A stretch of 56,431 nt of DNA from Prochloron sp. SulCav_FS08_3_32_3330. GTDB taxonomy: Bacteria; Cyanobacteriota; Cyanobacteriia; Cyanobacteriales; DYNF01. The position numbers and the translations under genes were made by a program. The notes under the pieces were generated by a model. It searched no databases. It had not been told where the DNA came from and saw nothing but the letters and a program-made list of their open reading frames with translations. This document shows, piece after piece, positions 17,533-24,803 of the stretch. The stretch lies in assembly GCA_020721205.1 (NCBI GenBank), contig DYNF01000018.1, forward strand, positions 1 to 56,431, written 5' to 3'. Position 1 is the stretch's first letter. Each line of letters opens with the position of its first letter.

Positions 17533-17826
17533 ATGGAAATGTATAATCCCCCCCATCCCGGTGAATTTTTATATTTTACTTATATTGAGCCATTTGAGTT
17601 GAGTTGTCGTTTTGTTGCCTCTCAATTAGGGGTTTCACCTTCAACTCTTAATCGTATTCTTAAAAAACAAAGTAGAATTACTCCAGAAATGGCTCTCAGA
17701 CTTTCAAAAGCGTTAGGGCGATCGCCTGAAAGTTGGCTAAAAATGCAAAATAATTATGATTTGTGGCAAGTAAAACAGAAAATTGAATTGAGTAATGTTA
17801 CTAAAATTAATTTAGATGTGGCATAA
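17533..17826 (+). CDS. HigA-type XRE family regulator without adjacent toxin
   Basis: The 97-aa protein has the HigA signature PPHPGEFL at its N-terminus. A helix-turn-helix follows (SCRFVASQLGVSPSTLNRILKKQSRITPEMALRLSKALG), then the family tail SPESWLKMQNNYDLWQVKQK. In typical pairs higB precedes higA, but the 284-bp upstream spacer holds no coding frame. The gene instead ends 62 bp before a restriction-modification gene on the same strand. It may be an orphan antitoxin or a controller of the downstream gene, much as C-proteins control type II systems; the latter is inference. Confidence 0.88.
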   Translation: MEMYNPPHPGEFLYFTYIEPFELSCRFVASQLGVSPSTLNRILKKQSRITPEMALRLSKALGRSPESWLKMQNNYDLWQVKQKIELSNVTKINLDVA

Positions 17827-17888
17827 ATCTAATAATTAAATAAATAATTATCAAACCCTAATTTTTTAACTTTTGATTTTTTAAAATT

Positions 17889-20800
17889 ATGTCTAAATTA
17901 TTAATTTCTCAATATTACAATCAGTTAGAAAAATTGATCCAATATGGCGGTAGTCGGAATGAGGAAAATATTAGTAATCTTTTTGGTAATTTACTCAATG
18001 AATATTGTAAAACTAAAGATTTTTTATTAATTCCTCAACTGCCCTATAAACAAGAAAGAATTAAACCTGATGGCACGATTAAAGATGCTTTAAGACTTGA
18101 TTGGGGTTATTGGGAAAGTAAGGATGAATATGATAATTTAGATGAAGAAATTGAAAAGAAATTAGCTAAAGGTTATCCTGATGATAATATTTTATTTGAG
18201 GATTCTCAAACGGCAATTTTAATCCAAAAAGGTCAAGAAACTTTACGAGTTTCGATGAAAAATCCTGATGATTTAGATAAAATTCTTAATGCTTTTATTA
18301 ATTATATTCGCCCTGAAGTAGAAGGTTTTAGACAAGCAATTTTTGCTTTTAAAGAAGATTTACCCACAATTTTAACAACTTTACGAGATTTAATTAATAA
18401 TACCCTCACCCCCCCTGCCCCCCTCTCCCAAGGGCGAGGGGGGAGATCGGTATCCTTTGACTCAAAAACTCCCCTCTCCTGTGGGAGAGGGGCAGGGGGT
18501 GAGGGCATTAATACAGAATTTCAAACTAGATTTTTTCAGTTTTTAAAGTTATGTCAAGATTCCATTAATCCGAATATTAATAGTGATGATATTCGGGAGA
18601 TGATGATTCAACATATTTTAACAGAAGATATCTTTTTAACTATTTTTAATGAGTCTCAATTTCACCGAGAAAATAATATTGCGAAGGAGTTACAAGGTGT
18701 TATTGAAACTTTTTTTAAAGGTAATATTAAACGTCAAACTTTAAGCAGTATTGAAAGATATTATAATGTGATTCGTCGCACTGCTTCTAATATTTGTAAT
18801 CACCATGAAAAACAAAAGTTTTTAAAGGCTATTTATGAGAATTTTTATAAGGCTTATAATCCTTTAGCGGCGGATCGTTTGGGGATTGTTTATACTCCTA
18901 ATGAAATTGTAAAATTTATGATTGAAAGTACGGATCATTTATTACAAAAACATTTTCATACACTATTAGAAGATAAAGATGTAGAAATTTTAGATCCCGC
19001 TACTGGCACGGGTACTTTTATCACGGAAATTATTGAATATTTACATAAAAATCGCTTAAAAGATAAGTATAAAAATGAAATTCATTGTAATGAGGTGGGA
19101 ATTTTACCTTATTATATTGCTAACTTAAATATTGAATATACTTATCAGCAAAAAATGGGGGAATATGAGGAGTTTAATAATATTTGTTTTGTGGATACTT
19201 TAGATCATACTTCTTTTCATGGTAAACAAACTGATCTGTTTGCTGTTTCTTTGGAAAATACGGAAAGAATTAAACGACAAAATGATAAGAAAATTTCTGT
19301 AATTATTGGTAATCCTCCCTATAATGCTAATCAACAAAATGAAAATGATAATAATAAAAATCGTGATTATCCTGCTATAGATAAAAGAATTAAAGCTACT
19401 TATATTAAGGAAAGTAATGCTCAAAAAACTAAATTATATGATATGTATTCTCGTTTTATCAGATGGGCTACTGATAGATTAGGAAATAATGGAATTATTG
19501 CTTTTGTTTCTAATTCTTCTTTTATTAATGCTAAAACATTTGATGGATTTAGAAAAGTTGTATCTCAAGAATTTAATGAACTTTGGATTATTGATACGAA
19601 AGGAAATGCTAGAAATAGCGGAGAAAGAAGAAGACAAGAAGGAGGTAATATTTTTAGTGATCAAATTAAGGTAGGTATTGCTGTTTATTTTTTAATTAGA
19701 AGTGAAAAAGCTCAAGGTTTTAAAGTATTTTACAATGCAGTTGATGATTATTTAAAAGCAGATGATAAAAAAAATTATTTTGTTCAGCATAAATTACAAG
19801 ATTTGAATTTTACTCATATTATTCCTGATAAAAATAATAATTGGATTAATTTAGCAGAAAAAAATGATTTTGATAGTTTAATTCCTGTAGCGAATAAAGA
19901 AACAAAATTATCTAAAAATAAAGATGAGGAGAAAGCTATTTTTAAGTTATTTTCTTTAGGTGTAGCAACAAATAGAGATGAATGGATATTTGATTATAAT
20001 ATTAATGATTTAGAAGAAAAAATAATGTATTTTATTAAGAAATATAATTTAATAGTAAATCAATTAAATAATAAAAAAATAGATTTTGTTTTAGATAATT
20101 CAATAAAATGGAGTGCTGATCTAAAAAATAGTTTATTAAAAAAGATAATTGTTAATTATGAGAAAACAAAAATTATACCCTATTTGTATCGTCCTTTTAT
20201 GAAAAATTATTACTACTCTGAACAAATATTATCAGATAGATTAACACAAAATCATTATGATATATTTTATAATAACTTAATACATTTTAATCAAGTTATT
20301 GTGTGTCGTGCTGTTACTTCAAATAAAAATTTTCATTGTTTAGCTTCTAATCTATTATTTGATTTACATTTAACAGGTGATAGTCAATGTTTACCTTTAT
20401 ATAGTTATGATAAAAAAGGAAAAAGACAAGAAAATATAACAGATTGGGCATTAGAAAAATTTAGGGAATATTATAAAATTCAAAATGAAATTACCAAAGA
20501 AGATATATTTTATTATGTATATGCAGTGTTACATAATCCTGAATATAGAAAGAAATATGAATTAAACTTAAAGAGAGATTTCCCTAGAATCCCCTTTTAT
20601 GATAACTTTGATCAGTGGGTAAAATGGGGTAAAAAATTAATGGAATTACACTTAAATTATGAAACAATTAAACCATATAAATTCAAAATTCAAAATTCAA
20701 AATTCAAAAGTAATCAGCAACTTAAACCTAAATTAAAAGCCGATAAAATCAAAAATGAAATAATCTTAGATGATGTAACAACATTAACAGAAATTCCTCC

Positions 20801-21023
20801 CGAAGTATGGGAATATAAATTAGGAAATAGATCAGCATTAGAATGGATATTAGATCAATATAAAGAGAAAAAACCTAAAGATCCAACGATTGCTGAAAAA
20901 TTCAATCATTATCGTTTTGCTGATTACAAAGAAACAGTAATTGATTTATTAATGCGTGTTACTACTGTTAGTATAGAAACAATGAAAATTATTAAAGAAA
21001 TGGAAGGAAAAGATTTAGATTAG
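17889..21023 (+). CDS. Single-chain restriction-modification enzyme (type IIG/ISP-like)
   Basis: This 1044-aa protein combines cleavage and adenine-N6 methylation in one chain. The N-terminal part has a PD-(D/E)xK-like nuclease signature: Asp71, Glu76 and Lys78 in LRLDWGYWESKDE, preceded by a helix with GGSRNEENISNLFG. A helical connector leads to the methyltransferase: YTPNEIVKFMIE, motif I DPATGTGTFITEI near residue 363, and catalytic motif IV GNPPYNANQ near 474. The rest (about 600-1044) resembles the target-recognition region of type ISP enzymes. The helicase domain of full type ISP enzymes is absent. Two repeat insertions lie in frame: a GC-rich palindrome at residues ~171-206 and a heptamer array near residue 931. 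The product is probably active because the frame is intact, but the insertions cast some doubt. Confidence 0.85.
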   Translation: MSKLLISQYYNQLEKLIQYGGSRNEENISNLFGNLLNEYCKTKDFLLIPQLPYKQERIKPDGTIKDALRLDWGYWESKDEYDNLDEEIEKKLAKGYPDDNILFEDSQTAILIQKGQETLRVSMKNPDDLDKILNAFINYIRPEVEGFRQAIFAFKEDLPTILTTLRDLINNTLTPPAPLSQGRGGRSVSFDSKTPLSCGRGAGGEGINTEFQTRFFQFLKLCQDSINPNINSDDIREMMIQHILTEDIFLTIFNESQFHRENNIAKELQGVIETFFKGNIKRQTLSSIERYYNVIRRTASNICNHHEKQKFLKAIYENFYKAYNPLAADRLGIVYTPNEIVKFMIESTDHLLQKHFHTLLEDKDVEILDPATGTGTFITEIIEYLHKNRLKDKYKNEIHCNEVGILPYYIANLNIEYTYQQKMGEYEEFNNICFVDTLDHTSFHGKQTDLFAVSLENTERIKRQNDKKISVIIGNPPYNANQQNENDNNKNRDYPAIDKRIKATYIKESNAQKTKLYDMYSRFIRWATDRLGNNGIIAFVSNSSFINAKTFDGFRKVVSQEFNELWIIDTKGNARNSGERRRQEGGNIFSDQIKVGIAVYFLIRSEKAQGFKVFYNAVDDYLKADDKKNYFVQHKLQDLNFTHIIPDKNNNWINLAEKNDFDSLIPVANKETKLSKNKDEEKAIFKLFSLGVATNRDEWIFDYNINDLEEKIMYFIKKYNLIVNQLNNKKIDFVLDNSIKWSADLKNSLLKKIIVNYEKTKIIPYLYRPFMKNYYYSEQILSDRLTQNHYDIFYNNLIHFNQVIVCRAVTSNKNFHCLASNLLFDLHLTGDSQCLPLYSYDKKGKRQENITDWALEKFREYYKIQNEITKEDIFYYVYAVLHNPEYRKKYELNLKRDFPRIPFYDNFDQWVKWGKKLMELHLNYETIKPYKFKIQNSKFKSNQQLKPKLKADKIKNEIILDDVTTLTEIPPEVWEYKLGNRSALEWILDQYKEKKPKDPTIAEKFNHYRFADYKETVIDLLMRVTTVSIETMKIIKEMEGKDLD
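18403..18505. repeat. GC-rich palindromic element inserted in frame in the restriction gene
   Basis: Arms CCCTCACCCCCCCTGCC... (18403-18430) and ...GGCAGGGGGTGAGGG (18482-18505) are near-perfect inverted repeats bounding ~50 bp. It is far richer in GC than the surrounding gene and encodes the low-complexity segment TPPAPLSQGRGGRS...SCGRGAGGEG. ATTAATA-like sequence occurs on both sides and may be a target duplication. Such repeats are common between genes in cyanobacteria and uncommon inside them. Confidence 0.85.
20682..20709. repeat. Four tandem TTCAAAA heptamers inside the restriction gene
   Basis: Four perfect 7-nt units encode the segment FKIQNSKFK near residue 931. Because the unit is not a multiple of three, gain or loss of one copy would shift the frame of the last ~110 codons. 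The same heptamer flanks the 3157-3353 repeat. Confidence 0.85.
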
Positions 21024-21121
21024 TTGGGTTTTCTTGTCTGATAAAATCAGAAAAATTGTAGGTTAGTTTAAACAAAGTTTAACCCAATCTACTAAGTCTT
21101 AAAATAATTTTATTTCATTTT

Positions 21122-22951
21122 TTAAACATCAAGTTTAATCGGTAAACTGATCATAAATTCCGTCCCTTGATCAAGAATAGAAATAAATTTAATTTCTCCT
21201 CGATGTTGTTGAATAATATTATAACAAATAGCTAAACCTAAACCTTGTCCTTGTCCCACTGGTTTCGTCGTAAAAAAGGGATCAAATAATTTATTTTGAA
21301 TCTCTTTAGGTATTCCCTCCCCATTATCTTTAATCGAAATTAAAATAGTTTCCCCTTGAGAATATTGAGTAGAAATAGTAATTTCAGGATTTTCTTGAGA
21401 ATTATTTACCGCATCAATCGCATTATTAAGAATATGATAAAAAACCTGATTAATTTGAGCAGGATAACAATTAATTAAAGGGATTTCTTGATAATTTTTA
21501 ATAATAGTAATTCCCCGATTTAATTTATGATTAAGCATCATCAGAGTATGATCTAAACCGATTCTGACATCAACTTCTTTAAAAGTAGATTCATCTAAAT
21601 GAGAAAAATTGCGCAAAGATTGAACAATTTTTTTAATTCTTTTACTACCTTTTTGCATTGAACCAATAATTTTAGGCAGATCATTAAAAATAAATTCTAA
21701 CTCAATCGCTTCAATTTTTTCCTTAATTTGTACATGATCAGTATGGTAGACCTGTTGATATAAACCAATTAATTCCTGTAAACTATGAAAATAATCATCA
21801 ATATAGTCTAAATTCCCGTAAATAAAACTAATTGGATTATTAATTTCATGGGCAATTCCTGCCACCATTTTCCCTAAAGAAGACATTTTTTCACTTTGAA
21901 TTAATTTCGATTGAGTCTGTTTTAAATCAGCTAAAGTTCGGGATAATTCTTGAGTTCTTTCTTCTACTTTTTCCTCCAAATTTTGCCGAACTAACTCCAA
22001 TTCTTGAGTATATTCATCTACCCATTTAATCAGTTGATTTAAAGCAATAGTAAGTTTTCCAATTTCGTCTTTAGTTGTTAGAGGAATTTCTAGTTTAAAA
22101 TCCCTTTCTTGAATAACTCGATAAGCCGTAATTGTTACATTTACAAGGGGATCAGCAATAGCTTTACTGGTACGAATCGCTAATATAATTGAAATTATAA
22201 TCGTAAAAATAATACTACCTGTAATTATTTGAAAACGAATAAAATCAGCTTGAATTAATTGTTGACTAGCCTGTTTTTCTTGTTCTTTTGCTTGAGTAAT
22301 AATTTTTGTTAATTGTTCAGAAAGTTGCTCAAATTCCACCCAAAGTTTAAGATAATTTTGTTGCGTAATTGTCTCTAAAACTTTTTGCTGTGCTACGGGA
22401 ATATCTGTCTTAGAAACATTCATCGGATCTAACTCATTCCAAAGCTGATCAATAATTTTTATATAAGTCTCTATAATTAAGTTATAATCCTTTGATAAAG
22501 TCTCAAATTTATCCGCACTAATTACTATATTGTGGGGATTATTTTCAATAAATAGTTCCAGATTTGACAAAGTATTATCAATATGATAAATATGATTACG
22601 AAAATCATTTCTTTCATAGCGAAACCAAATAGCATTACCCATTACTGATATTAATTGCTGAGGATGATTTCTCATTTGTTCTACTTCATAATTTAAAGTT
22701 TGAAACAAAATTTGTTGATTTTCTGCTACACTTAATGTTAATTCCGCTTTTTTTTGATAATAATCACCAATAATTAAACCAGTTATTGTCCCTAAAATTG
22801 AAATTCCAATGGCGAAAGTATAGCCATAACTTATTTTTTGTGATAGGGTTAAATAGTGAAATATTTTTTTGATCCAGTCTTTTGATTTGGGGGATTTATT
22901 AATAATATTTTCATCAAAAGATTGACTTGTATCTAAAGGTAAAATAGTCAT
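21122..22951 (-). CDS. Membrane sensor histidine kinase
   Basis: The 609-aa kinase has two transmembrane helices at about residues 41-65 and 234-256, which bound a ~170-aa helical extracytoplasmic sensor domain. A HAMP segment follows (about 258-310, ending KLTIALNQLIKWV), then a coiled coil (EYTQELELVRQNLEEKVEERTQELSRTLADL). The dimerisation/phosphorylation motif GIAHEINNPISFI is near residue 368. The C-terminal ATPase has an N box (HILNNAIDAVNN) and G boxes (DNGEGIPKE, GQGQGLGLAIC). HEINNP marks the HisKA subgroup common in multi-sensor cyanobacterial kinases. No response regulator is adjacent. The signal is unknown. Confidence 0.92.
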   Translation of the reverse strand: MTILPLDTSQSFDENIINKSPKSKDWIKKIFHYLTLSQKISYGYTFAIGISILGTITGLIIGDYYQKKAELTLSVAENQQILFQTLNYEVEQMRNHPQQLISVMGNAIWFRYERNDFRNHIYHIDNTLSNLELFIENNPHNIVISADKFETLSKDYNLIIETYIKIIDQLWNELDPMNVSKTDIPVAQQKVLETITQQNYLKLWVEFEQLSEQLTKIITQAKEQEKQASQQLIQADFIRFQIITGSIIFTIIISIILAIRTSKAIADPLVNVTITAYRVIQERDFKLEIPLTTKDEIGKLTIALNQLIKWVDEYTQELELVRQNLEEKVEERTQELSRTLADLKQTQSKLIQSEKMSSLGKMVAGIAHEINNPISFIYGNLDYIDDYFHSLQELIGLYQQVYHTDHVQIKEKIEAIELEFIFNDLPKIIGSMQKGSKRIKKIVQSLRNFSHLDESTFKEVDVRIGLDHTLMMLNHKLNRGITIIKNYQEIPLINCYPAQINQVFYHILNNAIDAVNNSQENPEITISTQYSQGETILISIKDNGEGIPKEIQNKLFDPFFTTKPVGQGQGLGLAICYNIIQQHRGEIKFISILDQGTEFMISLPIKLDV

Positions 22952-23095
22952 AATTATTAACTCCGAATTTACTTAAATTATCTTAAAAAGCACTACAGGC
23001 TAGAAACAGAAATTTTATTTTCTTTAACAAATCTTTAATTTAATTTAATTTTTGTTAATTTTTTATTTACAATTTGTCTTTGTCTTTGTCTTCTT

Positions 23096-23251
23096 TATTA
23101 TATAATAGGTAAAATTAAACTAAGTTAAAGAAAAGGTTATTTTTTGATAAAATGCAATTAATTACACAAATTCGTTTAAGTTTCGCTGTTAAAATCGCTA
23201 ATTTATCATTATTTTAGCCTGAAAATTAGGTTTAAGGATGGCAAGTTTAGG
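23096..23251 (+). pseudogene. Duplicated promoter and 5' end of murT, decayed
   Basis: From about 23108 the sequence follows the murT upstream region (taaaattaaactaagt) and its first ~32 codons. The ATG at 23153 begins MQLITQIRLSFAVKIANLS, against MQLIKQIRLSLAVTIANLI in murT at 24804. A stop follows (attttag) and then a second similar block around gaaaattaggttt. It ends abruptly at a 16-bp-arm hairpin. The copy is non-functional and lies 1.65 kb upstream of the intact gene. It explains part of the 436-bp spacer 22952-23387; bases 22952-23095 contain TTTGTC repeats and nothing else recognisable. Confidence 0.8.
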
Positions 23252-23252
23252 G

Positions 23253-23300
23253 CTGACAAAAAAACAGTCATTAATAAATTAATAACTGTTTCTTTGTCAG
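23253..23300. repeat. Hairpin element at the junction of two gene remnants
   Basis: CTGACAAAAAAACAGT (23253-23268) and ACTGTTTCTTTGTCAG (23285-23300) pair with one mismatch around cattaataaattaata. It lies exactly between the murT 5' remnant and the restriction-gene 3' remnant. Confidence 0.75.
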
Positions 23301-23301
23301 G

Positions 23302-23358
23302 GTAGAAACCATGAAAATTATTAAAGAAATGGGGGGAAAAGATTTAGATTTAAAATAA
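23302..23358 (+). pseudogene. 3' remnant of a restriction-modification gene copy
   Basis: In frame it reads VETMKIIKEMGGKDLDLK-stop, against IETMKIIKEMEGKDLD-stop at the end of the restriction gene (21023). The sequence after the stop (tattttaaaataattttatt) also resembles the region after that gene (21102-21117). Only about 18 codons remain, so a second copy or recombined version of the restriction gene once ended here. Confidence 0.8.
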
Positions 23359-23387
23359 AAATTTAACCTCCATATTTTAAAATAATT

Positions 23388-23594
23388 TTATTTAGTTTTA
23401 TAAGCATCAAATAAAGCTTTCGCTTTTTCTCGTTTTAACCGATTTCTGGGGCTATTACGAATATCAGCTTCAAAAGCGGAGATCGCTTCATCTAAAGTCA
23501 TATTTAGATCATCAAACATTAAAACAATTTCTTTTAATCGAGCAACAGATTTTGCTCTAGTTTCTGCATCAGGAATGGGTTTTTCAGTATTCAT
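23388..23594 (-). CDS. Small unknown protein, second gene of a coupled pair
   Basis: This 68-aa protein begins MNTEKPIPDAETRAKSVARL. The ATG at 23594 overlaps the TAA of the preceding gene (TAATG), which suggests translational coupling; an in-frame ATG four codons earlier is less likely. The sequence is charged and helical (RLKEIVLMFDDLNMTLDEAISAFEADIRN, RLKREKAKALFDAYKTK), without known motifs. The pair with the 113-aa gene could be a toxin-antitoxin or another accessory module given its neighbourhood, but no family is recognised and that is only a guess. Confidence 0.65.
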   Translation of the reverse strand: MNTEKPIPDAETRAKSVARLKEIVLMFDDLNMTLDEAISAFEADIRNSPRNRLKREKAKALFDAYKTK

Positions 23595-23935
23595 TAGATA
23601 CTCCAATTATTCTTAATTTCTTGTGTACTAGCATTTAAAGCTTCTAAAGAAGCTTCAGTTTTTTGAATTGACCGATATAATAAGTTTAACCGATCTTGAT
23701 CAGCTTGAGGTTGTGCTTCAGCAACCATTAATAAAAGTCGAGATAGACGATTATAGGAATCTCTCGATCTTTCTTTAATATTTTGTAATTCATCTAATTC
23801 GGAAATAGTTTGATCATTTTCTCCAAATTGTTGAATTAAATTATAATCTACTGCGGTAGATTCATTGATAATTTCAAAAAGTTTTCTTTGTAAATAAAAA
23901 ACTTTTGTTAATGTCTCACTCGGTAAATTAGCCAT
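23594..23935 (-). CDS. Unknown helical protein, first gene of a coupled pair
   Basis: The 113-aa protein is predicted to be almost entirely helical (LTKVFYLQRKLFEIINE, ISELDELQNIKERSRDSYNRLSRLLLMVAEAQ, DRLNLLYRSIQKTEASLEALNAS), with no cysteines, signal or membrane segment. It overlaps the next gene by one base at TAATG. It lies between remnants of murT and the restriction gene and the VapBC module, in a clearly accessory region. No function is recognised. Confidence 0.65.
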   Translation of the reverse strand: MANLPSETLTKVFYLQRKLFEIINESTAVDYNLIQQFGENDQTISELDELQNIKERSRDSYNRLSRLLLMVAEAQPQADQDRLNLLYRSIQKTEASLEALNASTQEIKNNWSI

Positions 23936-24030
23936 GCCAAAAAATTAATTAACAAGATATGATCTTATATAATAACATAAGATTTTACAAGATCAAGGTT
24001 ATTATTTAATAATTAAGATTTAAAAATTTA

Positions 24031-24078
24031 ATTTTTGGTCTCATTATATAATAAGATAAAATTAAACTAAGTAAAAAA
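24031..24078 (+). repeat. 48-bp direct repeat, left copy, before vapB
   Basis: Identical over 48 bp to 24739-24786 (begins atttttggtctcattatata, ends aaactaagtaaaaaa). It contains TATAAT and apparently serves as the vapB promoter region, as the right copy does for murT. A diverged third copy begins near 23096. Confidence 0.9.
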
Positions 24079-24092
24079 AGGAGTTAAAACTC

Positions 24093-24326
24093 ATGTTAGT
24101 TAAAGAAAGTATTTTAGAAAAATTAGAGCAACTGCCTGAAAATTTACAAGTAGAAGTTTTACATTATTCAGACTATTTACTTAAGTGCTATCTTCAGAAA
24201 AATCAAATTGAAGAAAAACAACCAAAATCAAAAAAAAGAGGAGCTTATGGCATTTTAAAAGGTAAAATTTGGATGTCAGAAGATTTTGATCAACCATTAG
24301 AAGAATTAAAGGAATATATGGAATGA
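24093..24326 (+). CDS. vapB: VapB-type antitoxin (DUF2281-like)
   Basis: The 77-aa protein has the N-terminal helix ESILEKLEQLPENLQVEVLHYSDYLL, typical of DUF2281 antitoxins. A basic linker (KQPKSKKRGAYGILKGKIWMSEDFD) precedes the toxin-wrapping tail PLEELKEYME. It overlaps vapC by ATGA at 24323, the usual coupling in such pairs. An AGGAG ribosome-binding sequence lies at 24078-24082, eleven bases before the ATG. The cassette sits between perfect direct repeats. Confidence 0.88.
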   Translation: MLVKESILEKLEQLPENLQVEVLHYSDYLLKCYLQKNQIEEKQPKSKKRGAYGILKGKIWMSEDFDQPLEELKEYME

Positions 24327-24715
24327 AAAAATTACTATTAGATACTCATATTTTAATTTGGTATTTTCAAGAAAACGATCAGTTAAATTCTGAAATAGTG
24401 AATTTATTAGAAGACTGTGATAATACCCTTTATTTTAGTATGATTAGTTTATGGGAAATAAGTATTAAAATGAATATTGGCAAATTAAAATTAGATGCAA
24501 GTTTCTCTAATTTATTAACTTTTTTGAAAGAATTTAATATTAATATTTTACCAATTACAATATTAGATATTGAATATTATCTGAATTTACCACTTTATCA
24601 TCGAGATCCCTTTGATCGGATTTTAGTAGCACAAGCTATTAATAATCAACTGATTTTAATTAGTTGTGATGTAGCTTTTGATAATTATTCAATTGAAAGA
24701 TTAGGTAAAAAATAA
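24323..24715 (+). CDS. vapC: VapC-type PIN-domain toxin
   Basis: PIN-domain ribonucleases of this group cut RNA such as tRNA or rRNA and are held inactive by VapB. The acidic active-site residues are visible as Asp7 in LLLDTHILIWYF, Glu in SLWEISIK, and the Asp residues of RDPFDRILVAQA and ISCDVAFDNY. The 130-aa length is standard. It is translationally coupled to vapB. A fully conserved catalytic set suggests an active toxin. Confidence 0.93.
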   Translation: MKKLLLDTHILIWYFQENDQLNSEIVNLLEDCDNTLYFSMISLWEISIKMNIGKLKLDASFSNLLTFLKEFNINILPITILDIEYYLNLPLYHRDPFDRILVAQAINNQLILISCDVAFDNYSIERLGKK

Positions 24716-24738
24716 AGGAGGTAAAATTATTATTTTAA

Positions 24739-24786
24739 ATTTTTGGTCTCATTATATAATAAGATAAAATTAAACTAAGTAAAAAA
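24739..24786 (+). repeat. 48-bp direct repeat, right copy, before murT
   Basis: The perfect partner of 24031-24078. It starts 24 bases after vapC and is followed at once by the murT leader. The two copies enclose the toxin-antitoxin cassette (708-bp period). Confidence 0.9.
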
Positions 24787-24803
24787 GGTTATTTTCTAAT
24801 ACA

